From contig JAGXLV010000023.1 in assembly GCA_018334495.1 (NCBI GenBank), positions 1 through 36,670 on the forward strand: 36,670 nucleotides of DNA. Direction: 5' to 3'. The notes under the pieces are model-generated. The model was not told where the DNA came from and ran no database searches. It was given only the letters and a program-made list of their open reading frames with translations. The position numbers and the translations under genes are program-made. This document shows positions 19,185-27,608 of this stretch, piece after piece. Every line of letters starts with the position of its first letter. Within the stretch, counting starts at the first letter, position 1. The stretch is from Oleiphilaceae bacterium (GTDB lineage: Bacteria > Pseudomonadota > Gammaproteobacteria > Pseudomonadales > Oleiphilaceae).

Positions 19185-21332
19185 TCAAGACCCGGCGTCC
19201 GCCACCTGCTGCGCCTGCACGGCAGTCAAGGCAATGGTGAACACGATATCTTCCACCTGGGCCCCTCTTGAGAGGTCATTAACAGGCTTGCGCAGACCCT
19301 GAAGCATGGGTCCTATGCTGATTACATTGGCGCTTCGTTGTACGGCTTTGTAGGTGGTGTTGCCGGTATTGAGGTCGGGGAAAATAAACACAGTGGCCTT
19401 GCCCGCGACCTTGCTGTCCGGTGCCTTGCTCCGGCCCACGCTTTCAATGGCGGCGGCATCATACTGCAGGGGGCCGTCAATCAGAAGGTCAGGGCGGCGC
19501 TTTTGGGCGATGCTTGTAGCTTCGCGGACCTTGTCCACATCCTCGCCAGTACCGGATTCGCCGGTGCTATAACTGATCATGGCGACCACGGGCGTGATTC
19601 CGAAAGCCTCGGCGGATTCGGCGCTCTGAATGGCGATGTCCGCCAGTTCCTGTGCATTGGGGTCGGGGTTAATGGCACAGTCACCGTAGACCAGTACCTG
19701 TTCCGGCAACAGCATGAAAAATATCGAAGACACCACGGCGGCGTTTTCGTGGGTCTTGATTAGCTGTAAAGCGGGCCTGACCGTGTTCGCGGTGGTGTGG
19801 ACGGCCCCGGAAACCAGGCCGTCGGCCTCATCCAGCGCGACCATCATGGTGCCTAGCATGACATTGTCTTCCAGCATCGCTTTGGCCATTTCCGGCGCCA
19901 GGCCCTTGTGTTTGCGCAATTCCACCATGGCTTCAACGTAATCGTCGCGAACATCAGCCGGTTCGATGATTTCCATATTGTCAGGCAGAGACAAACCACG
20001 GGATTGCGCAACCGATTCAATCTCGTCCCGACCACCGATCAACACGCACCGGGCCAGCCCCCGCTCATGGCATTTAATGGCTGCCTCAAGGGTGCGGGGC
20101 TCGCTGCCCTCCGGCAGGACAATGCGTTTATTCGCCGACCGGGCTTTTTCCGACAGTCGGTACCGGAAGGCCGGAGGCGATAAACGCCTCTCCCGTTCAA
20201 TTCGAAGGTGCTTCTGAAGCCACTCCGTATCCAGCCGTATCGCGATCGCCTCCATAACCTTTTCAATACGCTCCGGATCGTCCAGGGGAACTTTGGGGGA
20301 GAGGCGGGCAAGCCGGTAGGCGGTTTCATAGGTATCGGTTTCGGTAATGAGCAGGGGCAGTCCGGTGTTAAAAGCCCCCCGACAGGCCCGCATGGTGCGT
20401 TCGTCCGGCTCCAGGTTGCCCGTCAGCAACAGCCCCGCCAGAGGCACACCATTGAGCGCACTCAAGGCCGTTGCCATCAGAATATCCTCACGGTCGCCCG
20501 GGGTGACTACCAGGGTCCCCGGTCGCAGAGTCTCAACCATATTGGGGATGGTGCGAGCGGTCACCGACATCGTTTGAACCCGGCGCTCCCGGCTTTGTCC
20601 TTCATGAATGAACCGGGCGCCTGTTTCTCTGGCCACATCCAATACCCTTGGTGCCAGTAATTCCGGCTGCCAGGGGATCGCGCCGAGAAGCCGCAGGCGA
20701 CCGTCCGCAAAGACGCGACATTCTTTTGCGTAATCGGGCGCATCCCGCACATGTTTATTGGCGACTCTGGGTGCAAACTCGGAGTGCTCCGGTTCGCCGA
20801 CCTTGTTGAGAATCACACCAATAACATCCGGGTCTTCCGGCGCGGCAAACAGGCGTGCGGAAAACTCCAGCCATTCGTCCAGCTCTTCTACTGTCCGGTT
20901 TTGGGGCCCACTGACCAGAATGACATCGGCAGTCAGGTTGCGAGCCATCTCGACATTCAGACGCGCGGTATAAGCCTCGCTACGATCCGGAACCAGGCCT
21001 TCGATAATGACCACATCAACGTCTTTTGCAGCCTTGTGGTAATTGGCGACGATGTTTTCCATCAGGTTTTCACTGTCGCCCCGATTAAGAAAACGCTGAG
21101 CTTCGCGGAGACTTACCGGGTCGGGGGGGTTCAAGTCACTTCGTGCCCGAACAAATGCAATGGAACGGTCAGGCTGGTCCGAACTCTCGTCGTCCCGGTC
21201 CGAAACCTGGCCCACCGGCTTATAAAAACCCACACGCACACCAACCCGGTCAAGTGCACGGACCAGGCCCAGACAAATCGAGGTCAGGCCTGATTCCAGG
21301 GCCGTCGGTGCGATAAACAGATTTTTAGCCAT
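19185..21332 (-). CDS. pta: Phosphate acetyltransferase Pta (long form)
   Basis: Interconverts acetyl-CoA and acetyl phosphate and, with AckA, makes or uses acetate. At 715 residues it is the long, three-domain form seen in E. coli (714): an N-terminal P-loop-like domain (NLFIAPTALESGLTSICLGLVRAL), a DRTGG-type middle domain (VVTPGDREDILMATALSALNGVPLAGLLLTG), and the C-terminal catalytic domain from about residue 385. That domain has RIVLPEGSEPRTLEAA, NVMLGTMMVALDEADGLVSGAVHTTANTVRPALQ, YGDCAINPDPNAQELADIAIQSAE, MISYSTGESGTGEDVDKV and FPDLNTGNTTYKAVQRSA. AGGA lies just before the ATG. It is downstream of ackA with an 85-base gap. Confidence 0.97.
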   Translation of the reverse strand: MAKNLFIAPTALESGLTSICLGLVRALDRVGVRVGFYKPVGQVSDRDDESSDQPDRSIAFVRARSDLNPPDPVSLREAQRFLNRGDSENLMENIVANYHKAAKDVDVVIIEGLVPDRSEAYTARLNVEMARNLTADVILVSGPQNRTVEELDEWLEFSARLFAAPEDPDVIGVILNKVGEPEHSEFAPRVANKHVRDAPDYAKECRVFADGRLRLLGAIPWQPELLAPRVLDVARETGARFIHEGQSRERRVQTMSVTARTIPNMVETLRPGTLVVTPGDREDILMATALSALNGVPLAGLLLTGNLEPDERTMRACRGAFNTGLPLLITETDTYETAYRLARLSPKVPLDDPERIEKVMEAIAIRLDTEWLQKHLRIERERRLSPPAFRYRLSEKARSANKRIVLPEGSEPRTLEAAIKCHERGLARCVLIGGRDEIESVAQSRGLSLPDNMEIIEPADVRDDYVEAMVELRKHKGLAPEMAKAMLEDNVMLGTMMVALDEADGLVSGAVHTTANTVRPALQLIKTHENAAVVSSIFFMLLPEQVLVYGDCAINPDPNAQELADIAIQSAESAEAFGITPVVAMISYSTGESGTGEDVDKVREATSIAQKRRPDLLIDGPLQYDAAAIESVGRSKAPDSKVAGKATVFIFPDLNTGNTTYKAVQRSANVISIGPMLQGLRKPVNDLSRGAQVEDIVFTIALTAVQAQQVADAGS

Positions 21333-21417
21333 GAAGATCCTTTTGATGGTGTTGGGCCGATGCGGAGAATGAAGAGATCGCGGTCGGATTCAGTTTAATG
21401 TTTAACAGCAATCGGAA

Positions 21418-22599
21418 TTAACAGGACTGGGCCAGGGCTGCGCTAGCAATAACCGCTTCTTCGTTGGTGGCAACGACCAGAACGGGAAAGCGGCTGTTGC
21501 TGTGCTCTATGTGATGCTTCGAGTCACGCCCGTGCTTTTCATTGGCGCCGGAATCCAGACTGAAGCCGAGAAGGCCGAGGGGAGCCAGCGTGTCCTTGCG
21601 GACCCGGTCGCTGTTCTCTCCGATGCCACCGGTGAAAACCAGGGCATCCAGGCTGTCCAGTGAAGCCATCATCGCCCCTATGTAACGGGCCAATCGGAAG
21701 CAGAACACAGCGAGTGCGTCAGCACAGCGTCGGTCACCCTGATCTGCCTGTCTGATCAGCGTACGCATGTCATTGGTGGATCCGGACAGGCCCAGCAGAC
21801 CGCTGTCATTGTTGAGGAGGTCACTCAGTGCCTCACCATCAATGCCACGGGAGCGCAGGAAATCGAACAAGCCCGGGTCAATGTCGCCGGATCGGGTGCC
21901 CATGACCAGTCCTTCCAGCGGCGTGAGGCCCATGCTGGTGTCTACGCTTTTGCCGTTCCGTATCGCCGTTATACTGCAGCCGTTGCCTAAATGCGCTGAA
22001 ATAATGGAGGTTTCGGATTCGGGTTTGTTCAGTATGCGGGCGCTTTCGGTCAGCATGAAGCTGTGACTGGTGCCGTGAAAGCCATAACGCCGGACCCCCC
22101 AGTCGTCATAGAAGCGTCTCGGCAACCCATAAAGATAAGCTTTGGACGGCAGGGTTTGATGAAAAGCAGTATCGAATACCGCGACCTGCGGCACATCGGG
22201 AAAGAGAGCCTGGGTAGCCCGGATGCCCGTCAGATTGACCGGGTTATGCAAGGGGGCCAGGCTGGTGCAGTCTTCAATGGCTTCCAGGACCTCGGCATCT
22301 ATCAGCGCCGGTGCCCTAAAAGCTTCGCCGCCGTGCACAACCCGATGGCCGATAGCGAGCGGTTGACGCGTCAGAAGTCGTTGCTCTTCGAAATGCCGGA
22401 TGAGCGCTGCCAGCGCATCTTCGTGGTTGGCGTTTTTCGGTAAAGGCACGTGGACTTTGTCCACGCCCGCGCGGGCTTTGGCGTCAGGCTGTCCGAGACG
22501 TTCCGCCAGGGCACCGGCCAAATGTTGGAGCCGGGGGGAGAAAAGGGCCACCTTCAATGACGAGCTACCGCAATTTACCACAAGTATGACGTCTTCCAT
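21418..22599 (-). CDS. ackA: Acetate kinase AckA
   Basis: Interconverts acetyl phosphate plus ADP with acetate plus ATP. The 393-residue product is the usual length and has the ASKHA-fold signatures: LVVNCGSSSLKVALF at the N-terminus, GHRVVHGGEAF, FDTAFHQTLP, RRYGFHGTSHSFM, ISAHLGNGCSITAIRNGKSVDTSMG with GLVMGTRSGDIDPG, NDMR, and FTGGIGENSDRVR near the C-terminus. It is followed on the same strand by pta, forming an ackA-pta unit. The GGDEF-EAL gene lies only 38 bases upstream on the same strand with no terminator between, so some co-transcription is possible. Confidence 0.97.
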   Translation of the reverse strand: MEDVILVVNCGSSSLKVALFSPRLQHLAGALAERLGQPDAKARAGVDKVHVPLPKNANHEDALAALIRHFEEQRLLTRQPLAIGHRVVHGGEAFRAPALIDAEVLEAIEDCTSLAPLHNPVNLTGIRATQALFPDVPQVAVFDTAFHQTLPSKAYLYGLPRRFYDDWGVRRYGFHGTSHSFMLTESARILNKPESETSIISAHLGNGCSITAIRNGKSVDTSMGLTPLEGLVMGTRSGDIDPGLFDFLRSRGIDGEALSDLLNNDSGLLGLSGSTNDMRTLIRQADQGDRRCADALAVFCFRLARYIGAMMASLDSLDALVFTGGIGENSDRVRKDTLAPLGLLGFSLDSGANEKHGRDSKHHIEHSNSRFPVLVVATNEEAVIASAALAQSC

Positions 22600-22637
22600 G
22601 AGGCCTGCCTATGCTGTTTGATCTTGCGTGATCTGCC

Positions 22638-25055
22638 TTAGAATCGAGTGCGATGATTATGTCTTAACCAGGCTTCAAACTCACTTTCCGGCGCCGGTCG
22701 GCTATAAAAATAGCCCTGGGCAAAGTCACAGTCGTTGTCCATCAGGAATCGTGTTTGGGGTTCCTCTTCCACTCCCTCGGCAATCACCGTCAGGCCCAGG
22801 CTGTGAGCCATGTTGATAATGGCTTTGACCAGGGAAGCATCACCTTGCTGTGTCATCACATCCCGAATGAAGGACTTATCGATTTTGAGTGTATCAAACG
22901 GGTAGCTTTTCAGGTAACTCAGTGCCGAAAAGCCAGTGCCGAAATCATCAACCGAAAGCCGAACACCATAGTCATCGAGACGCCTTAAAATCTCGGCGGT
23001 CTCGATTGTGTTATCAAGGATCAGCCGTTCTGTTATTTCAAGCTCAAGCCGAACCGGACTGATCCCGGTGCGCTCTACTGCTGACACTACCATATCGACA
23101 AAGCCGGGATCACGAAATTGCCGGGGCGAGACATTGACCGCGATACTCAGTTTCAGGCCAGTTGCGTTCTCCCAGCGCATGGCGGCTTCGCAGGCTTCCA
23201 GGAGAACCCATTCGCCAATGGGCGTAATCAGGCCGGTTTCCTCGGCCAGAGGGATAAATTTATCGGGCATCACCATGCCCATGGCGGGGTTGTTCCAGCG
23301 CAGCAAAGCCTCCGCGCCAACGAGCGTTCCTGACGCGGTATTGACGATCGGTTGGAAATACAGCTCGAATTCCCGAAGTTCCAGGGCACGGCGCAAATGG
23401 GACTCTATTTGCAAGCGTTCGTGGGACACTTCTTTCATCTCCGGCGCAAACCGCTCAAAAGCGCTCTTGCCCTTGTTTTTGGCCTGGTACATGGCCGCAT
23501 CGGCGTGTTGCAGCAGGGTGCTGCTGTTGTCGGAATCAACCGGGTAAACCGCAATGCCGATGCTGGTGGTCACAAAGACTTCCTGGCCGTCCACCCGGAA
23601 CGGCGGAATAAAGTTCTCCAGAATACGGTTAGCCACCTGCTCTGTGGGCTCCGGGCTAACCAACGCCGGCAGAATGACCAAAAATTCATCGCCACCGAGT
23701 CGGGCCACGGTGCTGCTCCCGCGCAGGCAACTGGCAATTCGTCGCGCAGCCTCAATGAGAAGGCTGTCGCCGGCGTCGTGGCCCATGGTGTCGTTGATGT
23801 GTTTGAAATTGTCCAGGTCGAGAAACATGACCGCCACCATGGTCTTCTCGCGCTGAGCGTGAGCCAGAGCAAGCTTGAGCCGATCAAGGGCGAGCATGCG
23901 GTTGGGGAGGCCGGTCAGAATATCGTAATTGGCCTGTCGCAACAGTTGCTGTTCGTATCGTTTTCGAATGCCAATATCCTCACCGAGAATCAGATAATGG
24001 CTGACGGCGCCGTCCGAATCTTTGATCGGCGTGACGATGATCTGCTCCCAAAACTGCTCGCCGTTTTTACGGGCACTGTTAATCTCACCCTGCCAGACAC
24101 CGACCCGTTTCACTTGAAGCTGGATGTTTTGCCAGAGCTGACTGGTTTCTTTCTTGGTGCAGTCTTCGGAACTGAGCAGTCCCGGCCTTTTGCCAAGAAC
24201 GTCTTCCGGTTTGTGACCGGTCAGTTGTGAGAATTTCTGGTTTACAAACTCTATGCGCCAGCTCCGGTCGCAGATCATTACCGATGACGGGCTTTGCTCA
24301 ATGGCCTTCGACAGTTTCCGGATTTCAACGGCATCATTTGCCTGGCGCTTCACATCCTGGTGCAGCCGGTTGCGCATGTGATTGATGGCATCGGTGACCT
24401 GTCCCAGCTCATCCGCGCGGTTTATCCTGGTGTCCGGCCGATCAAGCAATAGTGGTTTATCCAGGTTTTCCAGGGAAAACTGACGGGTATAAGAGGACAT
24501 GGCGGACAAATGTCGCGTAATAAAGTACCGAAACACCCAGACAATGAGGATGGCTATGAAGAAAGTTTTGAAAAACTCGGTGGTGAGGATGACCGCCATT
24601 TTGTGCCGCATACTGCTGTAAATACGACCCATGCCGGCAGTGACGGTGAGTTCGCCAAGTTCATAGCGTTCGGAGTTGTCATGGTTGAGTTTGAATTGGT
24701 GTTGAATTACGGAGGTGTCGGCGGGGAGTTCTCCCATAATCATTTCCGAGTCGGGCAAGACGGTCAGATGCAGATGAGTAATATCAGGGAGGCTCATTAT
24801 GCCCTCCATCTGGATCTCGAGCAGCTTTTGGTCCAGTGCCCAAATACTTCGGGACAAGCTGCTGGCATAGCTGGTCTCGATCACTGACAGGCGTCGCTCC
24901 ACCAGCGCCACATCGTTACGGAAATCCGTGTAAATCTGAATGGCGGAGGCGACAAGGGAAAAAGCGGAACTGAATAACAGAATATAACCCAGTAGCCGAA
25001 ATGAAAGCGGGGATTTGGAACGGAATTGCTGAAAACGTTTTGCTAGTCGCTGCAT
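22638..25055 (-). CDS. Membrane GGDEF-EAL cyclic di-GMP protein with HAMP and PAS domains
   Basis: Probable two-way cyclic di-GMP enzyme in the inner membrane. Seen in order: TM1 (LLGYILLFSSAFSLVASAIQIY), a periplasmic sensor of about 130 residues, TM2 (TTEFFKTFFIAILIVWVFRYFI), a HAMP-like linker ending INHMRNRL, a PAS domain (SPSSVMICDRSWRIEFVNQKF), a GGDEF domain with intact GGDEF, and a full EAL domain. The EAL part has EALLRW, ITERL, DDFGTGFSALSYL and IAEGVEE, so hydrolysis is expected. The RxxD I-site is absent (RGSS at that place). The start is uncertain: ATG at 25055, giving 805 residues, or an in-frame TTG at 25073. The signal it senses is unknown. Confidence 0.93.
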   Translation of the reverse strand: MQRLAKRFQQFRSKSPLSFRLLGYILLFSSAFSLVASAIQIYTDFRNDVALVERRLSVIETSYASSLSRSIWALDQKLLEIQMEGIMSLPDITHLHLTVLPDSEMIMGELPADTSVIQHQFKLNHDNSERYELGELTVTAGMGRIYSSMRHKMAVILTTEFFKTFFIAILIVWVFRYFITRHLSAMSSYTRQFSLENLDKPLLLDRPDTRINRADELGQVTDAINHMRNRLHQDVKRQANDAVEIRKLSKAIEQSPSSVMICDRSWRIEFVNQKFSQLTGHKPEDVLGKRPGLLSSEDCTKKETSQLWQNIQLQVKRVGVWQGEINSARKNGEQFWEQIIVTPIKDSDGAVSHYLILGEDIGIRKRYEQQLLRQANYDILTGLPNRMLALDRLKLALAHAQREKTMVAVMFLDLDNFKHINDTMGHDAGDSLLIEAARRIASCLRGSSTVARLGGDEFLVILPALVSPEPTEQVANRILENFIPPFRVDGQEVFVTTSIGIAVYPVDSDNSSTLLQHADAAMYQAKNKGKSAFERFAPEMKEVSHERLQIESHLRRALELREFELYFQPIVNTASGTLVGAEALLRWNNPAMGMVMPDKFIPLAEETGLITPIGEWVLLEACEAAMRWENATGLKLSIAVNVSPRQFRDPGFVDMVVSAVERTGISPVRLELEITERLILDNTIETAEILRRLDDYGVRLSVDDFGTGFSALSYLKSYPFDTLKIDKSFIRDVMTQQGDASLVKAIINMAHSLGLTVIAEGVEEEPQTRFLMDNDCDFAQGYFYSRPAPESEFEAWLRHNHRTRF

Positions 25056-25184
25056 TTGCCGGACTTCAGCCAACCTCGATTTCGGAAATGATGGTGATCG
25101 AATTCGAACGTGACAGCCTAGTGGCCCGTCTGGTTATTTCACTAATCCACTGCGTACCACTCAGTCCAAGCACCCACGCCTGAG

Positions 25185-25193
25185 ACTATAGCA
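25185..25193 (-). promoter_or_regulatory. Possible extended -10 promoter for the GGDEF-EAL gene
   Basis: On the minus strand TGC-TATAGT (plus-strand 25185-25193) forms an extended -10 element about 130 bases upstream of the GGDEF-EAL start. No good -35 is visible. The rest of the gap from 25056 to 25299 shows no gene, and I see no riboswitch-like structure in it. Confidence 0.35.
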
Positions 25194-25299
25194 GTAGTTC
25201 CGGCGCCCCGCTTTTACAGAGCCGTAAAAATGAAAAATATCGGGAGAATCAGCGATCAAAATAAAATCAAAGGGGAGGCGTCGAAGATAATACAGACAT

Positions 25300-25323
25300 A
25301 AAAAAACCGGCTTCTGACCGGTT
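25300..25323 (-). terminator. Intrinsic terminator of tRNA-Glu
   Basis: On the minus strand AACCGG, a 7-base loop, then CCGGTT followed by a run of T. It lies about 30 bases past the tRNA 3' end, in the right direction to end the tRNA transcript. Confidence 0.8.
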
Positions 25324-25352
25324 AGATTAAACGAGAAACAGGCAAGTGAAAG

Positions 25353-25428
25353 TGGCGTCCCCTACCGGGTTCGAACCGGTGTTACCGCCGTGAAAGGGCG
25401 GTGTCCTGGGCCACTAGACGAAGGGGAC
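25353..25428 (-). tRNA. tRNA-Glu (anticodon TTC)
   Basis: The minus strand folds as a full tRNA: acceptor stem GTCCCCT with AGGGGAC, D-loop TCTAGTGGCC, anticodon stem CCGCC with GGCGG and loop CTTTCAC (anticodon TTC), T-arm CCGGTTCGAACCCGG, discriminator G and an encoded CCA end. It is 76 nt. It stands alone, with its own promoter and terminator. Confidence 0.97.
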
Positions 25429-25464
25429 GTGTCGTGTCACCGCTTGCTCGTTAAGATGGCGCGT

Positions 25465-25493
25465 ATATTAAGTAAGGCCTTTGGGTCTGTCAA
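25465..25493 (-). promoter_or_regulatory. Strong sigma70 promoter of tRNA-Glu
   Basis: On the minus strand TTGACA (25488-25493), an exact 17-base spacer, then TAATAT (25465-25470). The bases after the -10 are ACGCGCC. This GC-rich discriminator is typical of stable-RNA promoters under stringent (ppGpp/DksA) control. Confidence 0.85.
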
Positions 25494-25517
25494 ATACTTT
25501 CTTGACCCGGCGCTTTT

Positions 25518-26420
25518 TTAGCCAACAGCGTCCGTCAGTGCCTGCTCAAGTTCGGGATAACGAAATTTGAATCCCTCGGCAAGCAAGCGCTCCGGCATTG
25601 CCCTTTGCCCCGTAAGCAGCAATCCGGCCATTTCCCCCAGGGCAAGCTTCAGTACAAACGGAGGGGCAGGGAAAGGAGTCGGGCGGTTCAGTACGCGCCC
25701 GAGGGTTTTGGTGAATTCCGCATTGGTGGCCGGGTTGGGGCTCACCACATTATAGGGGCCGGAGGCGCTCTCGGTTTCCAGCATCCATATTAAAGCATTA
25801 ACCACGTCCTGCCGGTGCACCCAGGGCATGTATTGTTTGCCATCGCCAAGGCGGCCACCAAGACAAAGCTTGAAGGGGGGTATCATTTTTTGCAGGAAGC
25901 CACCATGGCGGCCGACAACAAGGCCAGTTCTCGAGAAACAGAGCCGGACCTTGTTTTCGGTGACAGGTTTTGCGGCATCTTCCCAGTCGCGGCACAGCCG
26001 GTGTGTGAACTCATCTACCGGTTGGGTATTTTCATCGACCGGACGGTCTCCCTGATTGCCATAAAAGCCGACGGCGGAACCCGATACCATGACGTCAGGT
26101 TGGCGCTTAAAAGAGCCAATACTGCGCACCAGCTCTTCGGTCAGCGCAATGCGGCTATCTCGCAAGGCCCGTTTGCGAGCCTCTGACCAACGTTTCTCGG
26201 CAATTCCCTCGCCAGCCAGGTTAATAACGCCGTCAAAACCCGCGGCGCCGTCAAGTTCGCGCAGCGAGCGCACCGGCGAAACCTTACCGCACCGATCTTG
26301 AACACTGACAGCATCTTGTCGGCTTAGAACGGTTAATTCATAGCCTTTGTCCAGCAGCTCTCTGCAGAGTACCGTCCCAATGAATCCCGTCCCGCCGGTT
26401 ATGAGCAGTGATTTGGCCAT
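25518..26420 (-). CDS. TIGR01777 family NAD(P)-binding epimerase-like protein (YfcH type)
   Basis: Extended short-chain dehydrogenase/reductase family protein, related to E. coli YfcH, whose substrate is not established. The 300-residue product starts with a Rossmann fold and the dinucleotide motif GGTGFIG (SLLITGGTGFIGTVLCRELL). It carries GVINLAGEGIAEKRW and the SGSAVGFYGNQGDRPVDE segment, where the classical YxxxK is not seen in its usual form. A C-terminal DUF1731-like domain follows (FPAPPFVLKLALGEMAGLLLTGQRAMPERLLAEGFKFRYP). It lies between tRNA-Glu and the CbiX-like gene, on the same strand as the latter and 45 bases after it. This pairing does not reveal its role. Confidence 0.92.
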   Translation of the reverse strand: MAKSLLITGGTGFIGTVLCRELLDKGYELTVLSRQDAVSVQDRCGKVSPVRSLRELDGAAGFDGVINLAGEGIAEKRWSEARKRALRDSRIALTEELVRSIGSFKRQPDVMVSGSAVGFYGNQGDRPVDENTQPVDEFTHRLCRDWEDAAKPVTENKVRLCFSRTGLVVGRHGGFLQKMIPPFKLCLGGRLGDGKQYMPWVHRQDVVNALIWMLETESASGPYNVVSPNPATNAEFTKTLGRVLNRPTPFPAPPFVLKLALGEMAGLLLTGQRAMPERLLAEGFKFRYPELEQALTDAVG

Positions 26421-26465
26421 GCCGCTTCCTCTTTATTATGGTGTGTTGCAGGCTGCCAGCGTTTA

Positions 26466-26843
26466 TCAGGCTGATGGCTTGGCCAATGTCTGTTCCACGA
26501 CATCCCGAATCGCCAGACCCATCTGGGGGTTCTCACCCACCGGCGCCGCCAGCTGGATGCTTATGCCATGCTCGGATTCCATCTGTTTGATCATGCCGGG
26601 TACATCCTTGCGGAGGTGGCGGCCGACCGCCAGGAAAAGCGGCAGGATGGTGAAATCCTCACAGCCTTCGGCAACAGCCTCGGCTATCACCTTTTCCATG
26701 CTGGGTTCAGCCAGCTCCATGTAAGCAACCACTGAGCCGGGAACGGCTTCGACCGTCGGTGCGGCCAACGCCTCGAAGGTTTCGCACCAGCGCGGGTCGC
26801 TGCTTCCGTGCGCAAGAAGCACGATTCTGTGGGACTTCGACAT
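26466..26843 (-). CDS. CbiX/SirB-like sirohydrochlorin chelatase, single-domain
   Basis: Small class II chelatase of the CbiX-short type, likely to insert cobalt, iron or nickel into sirohydrochlorin or a similar tetrapyrrole; the metal cannot be told from sequence. The 125-residue product has the metal-binding histidine in LLAHGSSDPRW and the second conserved segment ILPLFLAVGRHLRKDVP. The length fits a one-domain enzyme that dimerises, unlike the two-domain 250-residue forms. I chose the ATG at 26843 because AGGAG lies ten bases upstream; the frame extends further only to a TTG. No siroheme or cobalamin genes are adjacent. Confidence 0.88.
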   Translation of the reverse strand: MSKSHRIVLLAHGSSDPRWCETFEALAAPTVEAVPGSVVAYMELAEPSMEKVIAEAVAEGCEDFTILPLFLAVGRHLRKDVPGMIKQMESEHGISIQLAAPVGENPQMGLAIRDVVEQTLAKPSA

Positions 26844-26881
26844 GGTCAATGAACTCCTTTGTGACAATTATGAACGCTTCT

Positions 26882-26903
26882 CCGATATCCTATAGATTAT
26901 CGG
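26882..26903. repeat. Inverted repeat between the chelatase and DUF924 genes
   Basis: CCGATA (26882-26887) and TATCGG (26898-26903) are perfect inverted arms spaced by 10 bases, so centre to centre they are 16 bases apart, fitting a dimeric-regulator site. It lies in the 147-base divergent gap, nearer the chelatase start. No regulator can be named. Confidence 0.3.
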
Positions 26904-26990
26904 TTATTGTTGAAATGCAGGTCCCGCGCAGGCAGCTTTGCCCCGGGGCCCTGGAAAACCCATTTATACAGATATGAGGTTGCACTGTTA

Positions 26991-27596
26991 ATGTTCGGAT
27001 GGCGAGAGATTTTGGACTACTGGTTTGGCGAACTGGATGAATCCGGCCTTCCTGACCGCTTTCACCGCACTCGCTGGTTTCGGTCCACCAAAGGCTTTGA
27101 TCGGGAGATCCGGCGCCGTTTTTTTTCAATGGTCCTTATCGCCTCGGAAGGCGGCCTGGATCACTGGCGCCGTGAGGCGGGCGGCAGTCTGGCTGAGATC
27201 ATTCTGCTGGATCAGTTCAGCCGTCATATCTATCGAGGGGGCGCCCTGGCTTACAGTAATGATCCCCTGGCCGTTAAAGTCGCGAAGCAGGGGATGGAGC
27301 AAAGCCAGGATCTTGAGTTGCCGGGCATCATGCGTGCTTTCTTCTATATGCCGCTGCAGCATTCGGAGCGAATTGCTGAACAGGCGCTCTCCGTCGAGCG
27401 TTATGAACAACTGGTAGCAAGCTCGGAAGGGCTTTCGCGGGAGTTTTTGGGCAGTTTTCTGGACTCAGCCAGGGATCATTACGATATTGTCGCCAGGTTT
27501 GGTCGTTTTCCCCATCGCAATAGAGCGCTCAAGCGAAAATCATCCCCGGGTGAATTAGACTATCTTGCCGGCGCGGCTTCCAGCTTCGGCCAGTAG
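26991..27596 (+). CDS. DUF924 family protein
   Basis: Conserved bacterial family of unknown function, with an all-helical, TPR-like predicted fold. The 201-residue product has the family landmarks ILDYWFGELDESG near the N-terminus, RWFRSTKGFDREIRRRF, LAEIILLDQFSRHIYRG, SNDPLAVKVAKQGM, RAFFYMPLQHSE and the C-terminal ARFGRFPHRNRALKR. I chose the ATG at 26991 because the family begins there and GAGG lies upstream; the open frame before it is not homologous. The unrecognised membrane-protein gene starts only 12 bases after it, suggesting an operon. Confidence 0.9.
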   Translation: MFGWREILDYWFGELDESGLPDRFHRTRWFRSTKGFDREIRRRFFSMVLIASEGGLDHWRREAGGSLAEIILLDQFSRHIYRGGALAYSNDPLAVKVAKQGMEQSQDLELPGIMRAFFYMPLQHSERIAEQALSVERYEQLVASSEGLSREFLGSFLDSARDHYDIVARFGRFPHRNRALKRKSSPGELDYLAGAASSFGQ

Positions 27597-27608
27597 CCCC
27601 ATCCACAG

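Noticed and set aside
25353..25428. tRNA-Glu as an integration site of a mobile element
   Set aside because: No integrase, no repeated tRNA 3' end and no composition shift on either side. The same holds for tRNA-Gly at 34283-34357.
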